From: Mucilaginibacter polytrichastri
GTDB taxonomy: Bacteria; Bacteroidota; Bacteroidia; Sphingobacteriales; Sphingobacteriaceae
DNA length: 64,000 nt
Assembly: GCF_001911425.1 (NCBI RefSeq)
Contig: NZ_MPPL01000001.1
Location: 2,784,265 to 2,848,264 of the forward strand
Reading direction: 5' to 3'
A program made the position numbers and the translations under genes. Shown piece after piece: positions 17,889 to 26,261 of this stretch (the first letter of the stretch is position 1; the number at the start of each line of letters is the position of its first letter). Under the pieces are notes generated by a model, which was not told the origin of the DNA, did no database searches, and saw only the letters and a list, made by a program, of their open reading frames with translations.

Positions 17889-19508
17889 TTAAGACTTCTC
17901 GTTAATGATGTCAACAAACTTGATATCCATGATCTTATTTTCAAAATCATCGCCTTGAAAAAGCGCTTTTGATTTGATACGTATTTTATAAGTATAGATG
18001 GTGCTTACAGCACTTTCCAGTATATTAGCTATGGTTTGGTTATCTTTTATACCGAGCCTCATCAGCGCAAATATGCGCAGGTTAGTATTTAGAATTTCAT
18101 TGTCTTTAGGCCAGATCTGATCTTCGGGTTTTAACAGCGAATTGAAGGTTGAAATAAAGTTGGGAAAGAGCTTCAGGAAGCTATTGTCGAAGGTGTAAAA
18201 CAGGTTATACCGCTCTTGTTTAATATTAATTTCATTGGCCACTTGCAGTAACTCGTCATAATTTTTTGTTTTTGCTTTCCGTTCTATACTTCTCTTAATT
18301 TTTTCGAGTTTTAAAATATAACCCGAAATAACTTCGAAAAAGTAGCCAATGTACTCTTCTTTAATGTGGGCATCTTCCAGTAGCTTTTTATTGATCTTGT
18401 CCAGGTATTGGTTTCTTTCCTGCACCATCATTTCTCTAAGCCTTACCCTGTTTAACCTAACCCGTACAATAACTGAGATTATTATTGTACCAATAATAGC
18501 CAAACCTAAAATACCTGTTAAATAGGTTAGCACGCTAATTTTTTCCCTTTCGGAATTGATTAATTTTTGTGCAGATACCGTGGTTAAAATAGCCACAACC
18601 TCTGTTTTGTGTAGCCTGTTACCATAAAATTGTGCCTGAGTTTTTGCTTCTACCAACAGAAGCTCAGCATCCCTGATATTACCTTGTTGAAACAACATCT
18701 TGCCCAAGGTAAAAATAGCAAGTGTTTCTTTTGTGGACGACCGGATATCGTATATAGCAGCACGTGTTCGCAAATTAACTACTTCGCCTCCATGGGTTAA
18801 ACTACTGAGATCATTGGCTACCATTGCCCGTTGATGATCTGTAAGCATAGGCATCAATAACAACTTTTTATAACAGACAGAAGCTTCGTTTTTTTTGCCG
18901 TTAATAGTGAGTAGCTCGCCCGTGTATTTATATTTATCGAAGGTGTTGGGTTTGGATAAAATGATAACAGAATCCAGTGCGCGGATTGATTGGGCACGAT
19001 TGGCCGGCGAATAAAATACGTCTGTATTATAAGATGCCTGTTTGCTGTAAGCTGTCGATTTTAGTTCATAGTATTTTAGTTTAATGCTGTCGGGCAGCAC
19101 TCGCACACTAATTTGATTTAAGCAATCGAAAGTTTCTTTAAACATCCCCCATGATAATTGAATGGTGCCCAGTTTAATTTTGCTTTCGTACTGTTTTGGC
19201 AAATCATGCATCTGGTTGCTTAGCTGTAATAACTTTTTTGTGTATACATGTGCAGAGTCAAACAGGTAATCTTTGTACTCTGTGTAAAGCTTGTCGCAAA
19301 TAACATACTGGGCACGGAGATCATTTTTGGGGGCATTAGTTAGTGCTTGCTTAAGTAAACGTATGCGACGGTTTTTTTCACCATCATAAAACTTTTTTCT
19401 ACTTATTTCAGACTTTAATACACTTAAAAGACTGTCGGAAGACGAATTGCATTTGGCACAAAAAGGCAACAGCAATACCAAGTATATCGACAATAATATT
19501 TTCATCAA
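17889..19508 (-). CDS. DUF6377 membrane-bound transcriptional regulator with periplasmic TPR region
   Basis: 539 residues: signal peptide (ILLSIYLVLLLPFCAKC), TPR-like helical repeats to about residue 320, one transmembrane helix (TYLTGILGLAIIGTIIISVIV, about 322-346), a coiled coil, and a C-terminal region with a LuxR-like helix-turn-helix (RLGIKDNQTIANILESAVSTIYTYK). This layout fits the DUF6377 group of one-protein PUL sensors, in which a periplasmic domain senses the glycan and the cytoplasmic HTH binds DNA. It lies immediately upstream of PUL 1, on the same strand, and is its likely activator. Confidence 0.85.
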   Translation of the reverse strand: MMKILLSIYLVLLLPFCAKCNSSSDSLLSVLKSEISRKKFYDGEKNRRIRLLKQALTNAPKNDLRAQYVICDKLYTEYKDYLFDSAHVYTKKLLQLSNQMHDLPKQYESKIKLGTIQLSWGMFKETFDCLNQISVRVLPDSIKLKYYELKSTAYSKQASYNTDVFYSPANRAQSIRALDSVIILSKPNTFDKYKYTGELLTINGKKNEASVCYKKLLLMPMLTDHQRAMVANDLSSLTHGGEVVNLRTRAAIYDIRSSTKETLAIFTLGKMLFQQGNIRDAELLLVEAKTQAQFYGNRLHKTEVVAILTTVSAQKLINSEREKISVLTYLTGILGLAIIGTIIISVIVRVRLNRVRLREMMVQERNQYLDKINKKLLEDAHIKEEYIGYFFEVISGYILKLEKIKRSIERKAKTKNYDELLQVANEINIKQERYNLFYTFDNSFLKLFPNFISTFNSLLKPEDQIWPKDNEILNTNLRIFALMRLGIKDNQTIANILESAVSTIYTYKIRIKSKALFQGDDFENKIMDIKFVDIINEKS

Positions 19509-19532
19509 AAGATAGTTTATAACGGCAGCTAA

Positions 19533-19566
19533 GGTATATTTTTAATATACACATTAAAAATATACC
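19533..19566. repeat. Perfect 14-bp inverted repeat upstream of the DUF6377 regulator
   Basis: GGTATATTTTTAAT, a 6-nt spacer, then ATTAAAAATATACC: every base pairs. It lies 25 bp upstream of the regulator start, so it is either a stem in the leader RNA or an operator (autoregulation). No T-run suits a terminator for the DUF72 gene. Confidence 0.7.
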
Positions 19567-19604
19567 CAATAGTTAACATTATAAAACAGGTTAAAATATT
19601 GACT

Positions 19605-19650
19605 ATGCGATGGTTAAATAAAGTAATATTTTGATAATGCGATGGTTAAA
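19605..19650. promoter_or_regulatory. Direct repeat pair ATGCGATGGTTAAA, 32-bp period
   Basis: Two exact 14-bp copies (19605-19618 and 19637-19650), each preceded by an AATATT-type sequence. The 32-bp period puts both on the same DNA face (about three turns), as expected for a dimeric activator or repressor. They lie about 100-140 bp upstream of the DUF6377 regulator. Confidence 0.55.
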
Positions 19651-19723
19651 CAACAAATATTAACCTGCTTTTATACGAGTGTGTATATTAGCAGAGAAGG
19701 GCCACGCCTGTTGTTATATGAGG

Positions 19724-20482
19724 TTAACCAGCCGAGGTTTTCAGCCAGTTATTAAGTGTATTTAAATTACGAAGTGCTTCGCCCATTGTGTTGTTAAAAT
19801 AAACGAATACGGTTTTTCCTTCATCCTGCCATTCTTTAATGTAAGTACTGTATTCGTACAGCACCTCATCTGTATATGTGCCTTTGTATTTCCCACCCGG
19901 GCCATGAAGCCGCAGATAAACAAATTTACCATCAGCAAAACTTAATGGCGTTGCAGACGATGGAATATCCTGTAATACAATACCGGCATCATAACCGCTT
20001 AGTACTTCGGCTGTGCTTTCCTGGTACCAGGAAGCATGGCGAAACTCTACTGCTAACTTTAATTGTTGATCTGACTCGCGAATACAATCAAGCAGAACCC
20101 TTAATTGCGGCAGCTGACTGCTTTTAATACCCGGCGGAAACTGTACCAGCAAACAGCCTTTGTTATCTCCTGTTTCGTTAAATGCTTGTATAAAACGCGC
20201 TACATCATCAGGGTTAAAAACCAAGCCTTTGTTATGCGTAATTTCCCGCCACAACTTAAAGGTAAACTTAAAGTGTTGGGGTACACTTTCGGCCCATTTA
20301 CGTACAGTAGCGGGCTGCGGTATTTTGTAAAAAGACGAATTGATCTCGATACTATTAAACAGCGAAGCATAATAGGCTAGCCTGCTCTTATCCTTAAACT
20401 CAATTGGATAAAGGGTTTTATTAGCAACAGGCAATAAAAGCCCGCTGGTTCCGGAGTAATAGTTGGGCTTTATACTTAACAC
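19724..20482 (-). CDS. DUF72 (YecE-like) TIM-barrel protein
   Basis: 252 residues. Hallmarks of the DUF72 family are YYSGTSG near the N terminus, FNSIEINSSFYKIP, FKFTFKLWREITH, GCLLVQFPPG, LKLAVEFRHASWY and VYLRLHGPGGKYKGTY, then VYFNNTMGEALRN. The fold is a TIM barrel and many genomes carry it, but its biochemical role is not established. It is monocistronic here, upstream of the DUF6377 regulator on the same strand, and there is no clear link to the PUL. Confidence 0.88.
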   Translation of the reverse strand: MLSIKPNYYSGTSGLLLPVANKTLYPIEFKDKSRLAYYASLFNSIEINSSFYKIPQPATVRKWAESVPQHFKFTFKLWREITHNKGLVFNPDDVARFIQAFNETGDNKGCLLVQFPPGIKSSQLPQLRVLLDCIRESDQQLKLAVEFRHASWYQESTAEVLSGYDAGIVLQDIPSSATPLSFADGKFVYLRLHGPGGKYKGTYTDEVLYEYSTYIKEWQDEGKTVFVYFNNTMGEALRNLNTLNNWLKTSAG

Positions 20483-20588
20483 TTTTAATGAGGCTGATTA
20501 ATAATTAATAGCATAATTAGCTGTTGGATTATAAGTTTTTTAGTTAAATAACGATGCGATTGCATTTGTTTTTGATGCGTAAAATATT

Positions 20589-20606
20589 GCACTTAATTTT
20601 AAGTGC
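20589..20606. promoter_or_regulatory. Palindrome GCACTTAA-TT-TTAAGTGC, possible operator
   Basis: Eight-base half-sites with a 2-bp centre, fully symmetric, about 70 bp upstream of the putative promoter of the beta-propeller gene. It resembles a binding site for a dimeric regulator. No T-run follows, so it is not a terminator. Confidence 0.4.
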
Positions 20607-20678
20607 GTTTAAGCTCCTTTTGAATACTCGAAGTTAGCATGGTATCACTAGTTTATTTAACCCCCGTCACTTCAACCG

Positions 20679-20709
20679 TTGTAAAAAAACAATGCTTTTT
20701 CTTACTTTG
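20679..20709 (+). promoter_or_regulatory. Putative promoter of the beta-propeller glycosidase-like gene
   Basis: TTG (20679), 20 nt, then TTACTTTG (20702-20709), one mismatch from the Bacteroidota consensus TAnnTTTG. The start codon is about 185 nt downstream. Confidence 0.4.
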
Positions 20710-20895
20710 AATAAAAACCAAAAGGGTTATTGGTGCTAATTATTTCAATCAATACTTTATTCTTATACAGATTAGTTCTTATTACCTTTCAATAAAATGA
20801 GAAGAGTTTAATTTATCAGCATTACACTAACATAATATTGCTGTAAACCAGACGATAGCATCTTCTTAGGCTACACTTAACCCGTAACAACAAAA

Positions 20896-21969
20896 GTGAA
20901 TTATAAAACAACAAACATTAAAGCTAAAATATGGATGGTAAGCCTTCTCATATTTAGCGGATTTTACTCGTTTGCCCAAAAAGGTAAATATATTGATGGT
21001 CGCCCGTCAACCAATTTAAGGGTAGCGTGTACTGATGCTGGTGTTGTTTTAACCCATGGAAACGGCCCCGACAGTTGCGACGCTTATGGTGCAAGGGAAG
21101 CGATAGTTAACAAAGCAGGCGGCACTTATTATCTGTTTTACGACGGTGCAGGCAGCACAGGCTGGCTGGCTTGCCTTGCAACGAGTAAGGACTTGAACGC
21201 ATGGACAAAAAAGGGTACAATACTATCATTAGGTACCTCCAATAAACCAGATCATAAAAGTGCATCCTCGCCATGGGTGATAAAAGCAGGGAACGAATGG
21301 CATATGTTTTACCTCGGTACGCCTAATACCTCACTTGGGCCAGACCGTGTGCCCGCATTTCCATATTTAACAATGAAGGCAAAATCCGTATCGCTGTCAG
21401 GCCCATGGATCAAACAATACGATGTTAAGCCTTTTTCCGGTAAGAAAAACAGCTTTTACAGCGTTACTTCCAGCCCCGGATTTATTGTAAAATACAAAGG
21501 TCAATATCTCCAATTCTTTAGCGGTGCCACCCAGGATAGCACAGGCACAAAGAGAACACTGGGGCTTGCCACTACGCGCGATTTAAATGCTACATGGGTT
21601 ATACGGCAGCATCCTGTTTTTCCGTTAACAGAACAGGTAGAAAATTCATCGATATATTTTGATGCAGGAGCCAAAACATGGTATTTATTTACCAATCATA
21701 TTGGAATAACAGATTCCGGAACGGAGTATACCGATGCGATATGGGTATACTGGTCAAAAGATATCTTTCATTGGCAAACCGATCATAAAGCAATAGTATT
21801 GGATAAAACCAATTGCACCTGGGCAAAGGGTGCTATCGGTATGCCATCAGTAATACGAGTAGGTAAAAGGCTGGCCATGCTTTACGACGGCGCCGAAGGA
21901 AACTCTATAAGCCACATGCAACGAAATATTGCATTGGCCTGGATAGATTTGCCACTAAAAATAAAATAG
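20896..21969 (+). CDS. Secreted five-bladed beta-propeller protein (GH43/GH130-like)
   Basis: 357 residues from a GTG start (an in-frame ATG at 20935 is an alternative). Either leaves a signal peptide (VSLLIFSGFYSFAQ). The body has repeating propeller-blade signatures: TYYLFYDGAGSTGWLACLATS, SPWVIKAGNEWHMFYLG, SPGFIVKYKGQYLQFFSGA, IYFDAGAKTWYLFTNH and MPSVIRVGKRLAMLYDG. These are typical of the GH43/GH32/GH130 superfamily of glycosidases. I cannot assign catalytic residues with confidence. It stands alone, divergent from the DUF72 gene. A role in debranching or in PUL 1 is possible but only inferred. Confidence 0.72.
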   Translation: MNYKTTNIKAKIWMVSLLIFSGFYSFAQKGKYIDGRPSTNLRVACTDAGVVLTHGNGPDSCDAYGAREAIVNKAGGTYYLFYDGAGSTGWLACLATSKDLNAWTKKGTILSLGTSNKPDHKSASSPWVIKAGNEWHMFYLGTPNTSLGPDRVPAFPYLTMKAKSVSLSGPWIKQYDVKPFSGKKNSFYSVTSSPGFIVKYKGQYLQFFSGATQDSTGTKRTLGLATTRDLNATWVIRQHPVFPLTEQVENSSIYFDAGAKTWYLFTNHIGITDSGTEYTDAIWVYWSKDIFHWQTDHKAIVLDKTNCTWAKGAIGMPSVIRVGKRLAMLYDGAEGNSISHMQRNIALAWIDLPLKIK

Positions 21970-22103
21970 GTCAACCCGGAAAAATCTAAATGAAAACATA
22001 GACATCAGGATACTAAAGACATATACATGCTGGAGCTTTATTATTTAACACCACTGGATAAAATCTAGCAGTCTTATTGCTTTTTGCTAATAATTTTTTG
22101 GTG

Positions 22104-22140
22104 AAATCCGGGAGGTGGTGGATCGCTTCCTCCCGGATTT
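22104..22140. terminator. Bidirectional terminator-like hairpin between convergent genes
   Basis: Perfect 12-bp stem AAATCCGGGAGG / CCTCCCGGATTT with a 13-nt loop, between the propeller gene (+) and the M16 gene (-). T-rich flanks are present but short on both sides. Confidence 0.7.
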
Positions 22141-22186
22141 GTTCTATATACTGCGATAAATATTAGATCAGGTTAAGTTTCAAATA

Positions 22187-24268
22187 CTATTTAAAATCAT
22201 CGGCTGTTACACCTGAGTTTAACTTAATGTCTGTAATGGTTATGGCAAAACTTTGCTCTTGCCCTACTGCCGATTGGGTAATGGTTTGTTTATACGGAAA
22301 CATTACCATACCCACTTTACGATAGTCACTTAATTCAACAGTGCTTACAGTATTGGTGCCATTCACTACAGTTGTACTTTCTTTTTTTACCAATAGTTTG
22401 CTCTTTGTATCATAATATTCGCTAGTGGTTTTTCCTGTAGGGTCGGTAACGGCTATCTGGTAAGCATCTGAACTCCCTACCTTTTGAATTCCCTTAACCT
22501 CCAATTTAAATGCCGGGTTGTTAAGGTAATCCAACTGCTCGGTTGTACCTGTAAAAACTTTCTTTTGGGCAACTTCGTCAGCAACTAAGTCTTTTTTATT
22601 ACTCATTTGCATCTGGTAACCTTTTTCGCCATCAAAAGTAGATTTCATCATCACGTTGCCACCCATTGTGATTGTCATTACCTCTTTGTTCGGTGCCATT
22701 TTTTTCTGGTCAACATTCAGGGTCATCCCCTGTACAGCCATAGTACCAACTGCCTGCATAGATGTTATTTTTTTTAATTCTGCAACACCCCCAATGGTAG
22801 CAATGTAATCTTTAATTACATCACTGGCTTTAACATTAGGCATCGCCGCAGCTTTTGCCCCTTCTGTAACCGGACTTGCATATTTATCATACAGTTTTAC
22901 CGGGTAACCACTTTTTTTCAACCCCTCCATTATCTGCGCTGCATTGCCTACCACAACTATACGGGTATCGTAATTGAGGTATTTTTGAGCCACACGCTGA
23001 ATATCCTGTGCAGTAACGGCGTTAAACTTTTGCAAGTAAGTTTTGTAAAAATCGGCAGGTAAACCATTAATGAGAATGGTACTGGCAAATGTTGCCGTAC
23101 GTGCCGGATCTTCCAGTCCTAGAGCAAATGAGCCATTGTATAAAGCTTTCGCGCTGCTCAATTCTTCGGCGGATACTTTTTCGGTGCGGATGCGTTTGAT
23201 CTCGTTCAAAAATTCAGTTACCGCACTATCTGTTTTAGCTGTACGTACAGAAGCCGAGGCACTGAACAAAGACTGCCATCTGCCCGAGCCTACGCTTGAA
23301 TAAGCACCATAAGTAAAACCATGCTTTTCGCGAAGGTTCATAAATAGATGACTTTCTGCACCGCCACCCAATATGTAGTTAGCCAATAAAGTGGGGAAAT
23401 AATCTGGATTGCTTTTTTTCAGGTCAATCAAATTTACTACTCTGATTTCTGATTGTACTGCAGTTGGCACATCAATTACATCTATCTCTGTTTTAGCAAC
23501 GTTAGCTACCGGAGTTAACTTAGGCAGCGTGAGTGCAGCACCCTTCCATGTACCAAAAACCTCGGTTGCTAAGGCTTTTGCATTTGCAGGAGTAATATCG
23601 CCAACAATAGTTAAATAACTTCTTGATGGGGTGATGTATTGGTTATAGGCTGTTTTAACATCAGCCAGGGTTACACTTTGCACGGTTTGCTCGGTTTCAA
23701 ATTCACCATTAGGGTGTGTTTTACCGTAAGCAAGCGCATTGGTTACACGGCTCGCAATGGCTGTAGCATTTTTCTCTTCAGATTTTAAGCCTGTGATGGC
23801 CTGTGATTTAAGCTTGTCAAATGATTCTTGCGTAAACGACGGCTCCTTTAAAGCTTGCCCCATTAGCGTGAAAGCCTCTTTAAAATAACGCGTTAATGCC
23901 GACGCACTACCACCCGATGAATTTAAGCTTACGTTAGCTCCCAGCTTTTCAACAGCTTCGTCAAAAGCAGCTTTAGGTAGGGTTTTGGTACCTTCATTCA
24001 GCATCCCGCCCATTAGCCTGATCACCCCGGCTTTACTACCCTCAGTTCTTGGGCCTGCATCGATCAGCAAACTGGCTGATACCTTGGGCAGGCGGTGGTC
24101 TTCAACCACAAGCACGGTAATACCATTAGGCATGTTATATATAACCGGGTCTTTGATACTTAAAACCGGGGCCGGGCCTGGTTTTGGTTTTTGGTTACGA
24201 TCTATAGTTTGCGCCTGGGCATACTGCATCAGCAATGCACCGGCCGCTATGATGATATATTTCTTCAT
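22187..24268 (-). CDS. M16-family peptidase homologue lacking the zinc motif, with C-terminal extra domain
   Basis: 693 residues with a signal peptide (IIIAAGALLMQYAQAQ). The N-terminal ~430 residues are two M16 (pitrilysin) units, but where HxxEH should occur the sequence reads RLMGGMLNEGTKT, so the zinc site is absent. YGAYSSVGSGRW is the usual R/Y-region of the second unit. The last ~200 residues form a beta-rich domain resembling an outer-membrane lipoprotein-sorting (LolA/LolB-like) fold. It follows the active M16 gene by 38 bp, and the two probably form an active/inactive heterodimer in the periplasm. Confidence 0.85.
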   Translation of the reverse strand: MKKYIIIAAGALLMQYAQAQTIDRNQKPKPGPAPVLSIKDPVIYNMPNGITVLVVEDHRLPKVSASLLIDAGPRTEGSKAGVIRLMGGMLNEGTKTLPKAAFDEAVEKLGANVSLNSSGGSASALTRYFKEAFTLMGQALKEPSFTQESFDKLKSQAITGLKSEEKNATAIASRVTNALAYGKTHPNGEFETEQTVQSVTLADVKTAYNQYITPSRSYLTIVGDITPANAKALATEVFGTWKGAALTLPKLTPVANVAKTEIDVIDVPTAVQSEIRVVNLIDLKKSNPDYFPTLLANYILGGGAESHLFMNLREKHGFTYGAYSSVGSGRWQSLFSASASVRTAKTDSAVTEFLNEIKRIRTEKVSAEELSSAKALYNGSFALGLEDPARTATFASTILINGLPADFYKTYLQKFNAVTAQDIQRVAQKYLNYDTRIVVVGNAAQIMEGLKKSGYPVKLYDKYASPVTEGAKAAAMPNVKASDVIKDYIATIGGVAELKKITSMQAVGTMAVQGMTLNVDQKKMAPNKEVMTITMGGNVMMKSTFDGEKGYQMQMSNKKDLVADEVAQKKVFTGTTEQLDYLNNPAFKLEVKGIQKVGSSDAYQIAVTDPTGKTTSEYYDTKSKLLVKKESTTVVNGTNTVSTVELSDYRKVGMVMFPYKQTITQSAVGQEQSFAITITDIKLNSGVTADDFK

Positions 24269-24306
24269 TATAAATGTATAATTCTTTTTGATTGATGTAT
24301 AATTGA

Positions 24307-25644
24307 TTATTGCGCTGTTTTACCTTTTGCAGGCATATAATACAATATAAGGCGCTGGTTATTGTTGAGGTATTTGCGTGCTGCATCCCTGATCTCTTCA
24401 CGGGTTATTTTTCTTAGCTCGGTCAATTCCTCGTTAATGTGGTTGGTATCTTTGTGGTAAAAAGTATAACCGTTGGACAGGTTTTCGGCAATACCCAGCA
24501 TTTTAGTATTGGCGCTTACAAAGCCATCCTCAAACTGGTTCTGTAATTTTTGGTAATCAGCTTCGCTGATCAGGTCTGTTTGAAGTTTCTTTATTTCTTC
24601 ATCCATATCGGTCAATAATCCGGCGGGGGCGGCCCCTGCGTTAGGCAGCGCACCTACAATATACATCCCATAATCTTCCAACGCGTAGTTGAAAGCAAAA
24701 ACCTGCAGCGCATCCTTCTTTTCGTCAACCATCTTTTTATACATCCTTGAGCTTGATCCGCCTGATAATATGGAAGATATCATTTCCATTACTTTTGAAT
24801 CGCGTGTGTCTTTACCGGGTACACGGTACGCAGCCAAAATAGCCGGAATCTGGATGTTAGCATCGTAAGCCGTATCGGTTACTGCTTTGGTAATCGGAGT
24901 TTCTTCGGCCTTTTTATAAACCACATCCGCGCCGCGCGGCACAGGGCCAAAATAAGTATTAATTAATGCTTTAGTTTTAGCCGGGTCAATGTCACCAGCT
25001 ATCGTAAGTACGGCGTTGTTTGGTGCATAAAATTGTTTAAAAAAAGCTTTAAACTCATCCAGTTTGGCGGCATCAAGGTCGGTCATCGTCCCGATAACGC
25101 CATTACGATAAGGGTGATTAATAAACAAACCCTTTGCAATATCATCAATAACATTACCATAAGGGCGGTTATCCAGGCTTTGGCGTTTTTCTTCTTTTAC
25201 AACTTCGTTTTGTGTTTTCACACCAATTTCGTTGATAACAGGATGCAACATACGCTCACTCTCCAGCCAAAGGCCTAACTGTAACTGATTGCTCGGGAAA
25301 ACCTCGTAGTAAAAAGTGCGATCCTGTGTAGTGTTGGCGTTATTTTGTCCACCATTTGACGACACGATTTTGAAAAACTCACCCCGTTTGATATTTTCAG
25401 ATCCTTCGAATAAAAGGTGCTCAAAAAAGTGGGCGAAACCGGTGCGACCGGCAACCTCATTTTTTGAACCTACGTGGTACATTACAGATACCGCCACTAC
25501 GGGTGTGTTATGATCCTGATGAAGAATAACGTGCAGGCCGTTCGGCAGATCGTATTCTGTAAATTCTATTTTTTGTGCGTTAGCCTGAATACCCAGCATA
25601 GACATAGCTATTGTTGTGATCCAAACATGTTTTCGTATTTGCAT
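24307..25644 (-). CDS. M16-family zinc peptidase (active subunit)
   Basis: I start at MQIRKHVW (25644) rather than the ORF's first Met at 25749, since a signal peptide (ITTIAMSMLGIQANAQ) follows directly. The protein is 445 residues. The inverted zinc motif HFFEHLLFEG is at about residue 71, with the distal Glu in NEVVKEEKRQ. The second unit has YRVPGKDTRDSKVMEMISSIL and the Arg/Tyr region. It degrades short peptides in the periplasm. It sits at the end of the run of genes starting at sigma-FecR-SusCD, with its inactive partner just downstream. Confidence 0.9.
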   Translation of the reverse strand: MQIRKHVWITTIAMSMLGIQANAQKIEFTEYDLPNGLHVILHQDHNTPVVAVSVMYHVGSKNEVAGRTGFAHFFEHLLFEGSENIKRGEFFKIVSSNGGQNNANTTQDRTFYYEVFPSNQLQLGLWLESERMLHPVINEIGVKTQNEVVKEEKRQSLDNRPYGNVIDDIAKGLFINHPYRNGVIGTMTDLDAAKLDEFKAFFKQFYAPNNAVLTIAGDIDPAKTKALINTYFGPVPRGADVVYKKAEETPITKAVTDTAYDANIQIPAILAAYRVPGKDTRDSKVMEMISSILSGGSSSRMYKKMVDEKKDALQVFAFNYALEDYGMYIVGALPNAGAAPAGLLTDMDEEIKKLQTDLISEADYQKLQNQFEDGFVSANTKMLGIAENLSNGYTFYHKDTNHINEELTELRKITREEIRDAARKYLNNNQRLILYYMPAKGKTAQ

Positions 25645-25915
25645 ATAAATTATTGATTTTTGGTTGAAAGTAATGTAATGGTAAATATAGATGTAACTTG
25701 GGTATATTATTTGTCTCATACAGAAATATCTAACATCGGATATAAGCATTTTTAGTATGAAAGCTGTTATCGAGTGCCCCTTAAAGCTTTCATAAACTTT
25801 ACTAACTATTCATATAGATATGGCTGCATCAAACTATAAACCCTCCTGAAAACGGATATCTTTAATTCCCAAATTGGCACCAGCTAATCTGCTTATAATT
25901 TGATTGAATTGCAAT
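25645..25915. other. Intergenic spacer upstream of the M16 pair
   Basis: 271 bp, AT-rich. On the minus strand there is a TATATTTA sequence (one mismatch to TAnnTTTG) near 25678-25686 that could be a promoter for the M16 pair, so these may be transcribed apart from the SusCD operon. No hairpin terminator was seen. Confidence 0.3.
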
Positions 25916-26194
25916 CTATCCAGGCATTGGAAATACGGTTATCAATGATAGATATTCATTGTTTTTGACCAACGCGGATTGTTCAACTATCTTAATGTAT
26001 AAAGGGTAATTTGACAACGTTGCAAGAATTTCACTACCCCGCTTTTGATCAACTAAAACGACCAAATTGCCACTTATCGAGTCAAACGGCAATTTATGCC
26101 TGAGTTTTTGAGTTGAACAACTAAAAAGTAACGAACTAAACAGAAAAGGAAGGGCATAGCCCAACCTTTTCCAAAAAAATATTTGTTTGCCCAT
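25916..26194 (-). CDS. Small putative lipoprotein, unknown function
   Basis: 92 residues: a positively charged start (MGKQIFFWKRLG), a hydrophobic stretch and a lipobox LLFSCS, then a short beta-rich tail. The family is not recognised. It lies 67 bp downstream of the TlpA-like gene on the same strand, so it could be the operon's tail. Its composition is similar to the neighbouring intergenic DNA, so it is less certain than flanking genes. Confidence 0.45.
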   Translation of the reverse strand: MGKQIFFWKRLGYALPFLFSSLLFSCSTQKLRHKLPFDSISGNLVVLVDQKRGSEILATLSNYPLYIKIVEQSALVKNNEYLSLITVFPMPG

Positions 26195-26261
26195 TTATTG
26201 GTGACACTGTTTTGATACCGCCAAAGCGAATTTTGAATTTATACCTGTGTAACAGATGAAC

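Larger units (their letters stand above)
20483..20895. other. 413-bp divergent intergenic region
   Basis: It separates the DUF72 gene from the divergent propeller gene. It holds a near-perfect palindrome (20589-20606) and a good promoter match for the plus strand (20679-20709), listed separately. No small ORF with convincing features was seen. Confidence 0.5.

Noticed and set aside
25645-25749. N-terminal extension of the M16 ORF
   Set aside because: The signal peptide starts at 25644; upstream codons are AT-rich leader.
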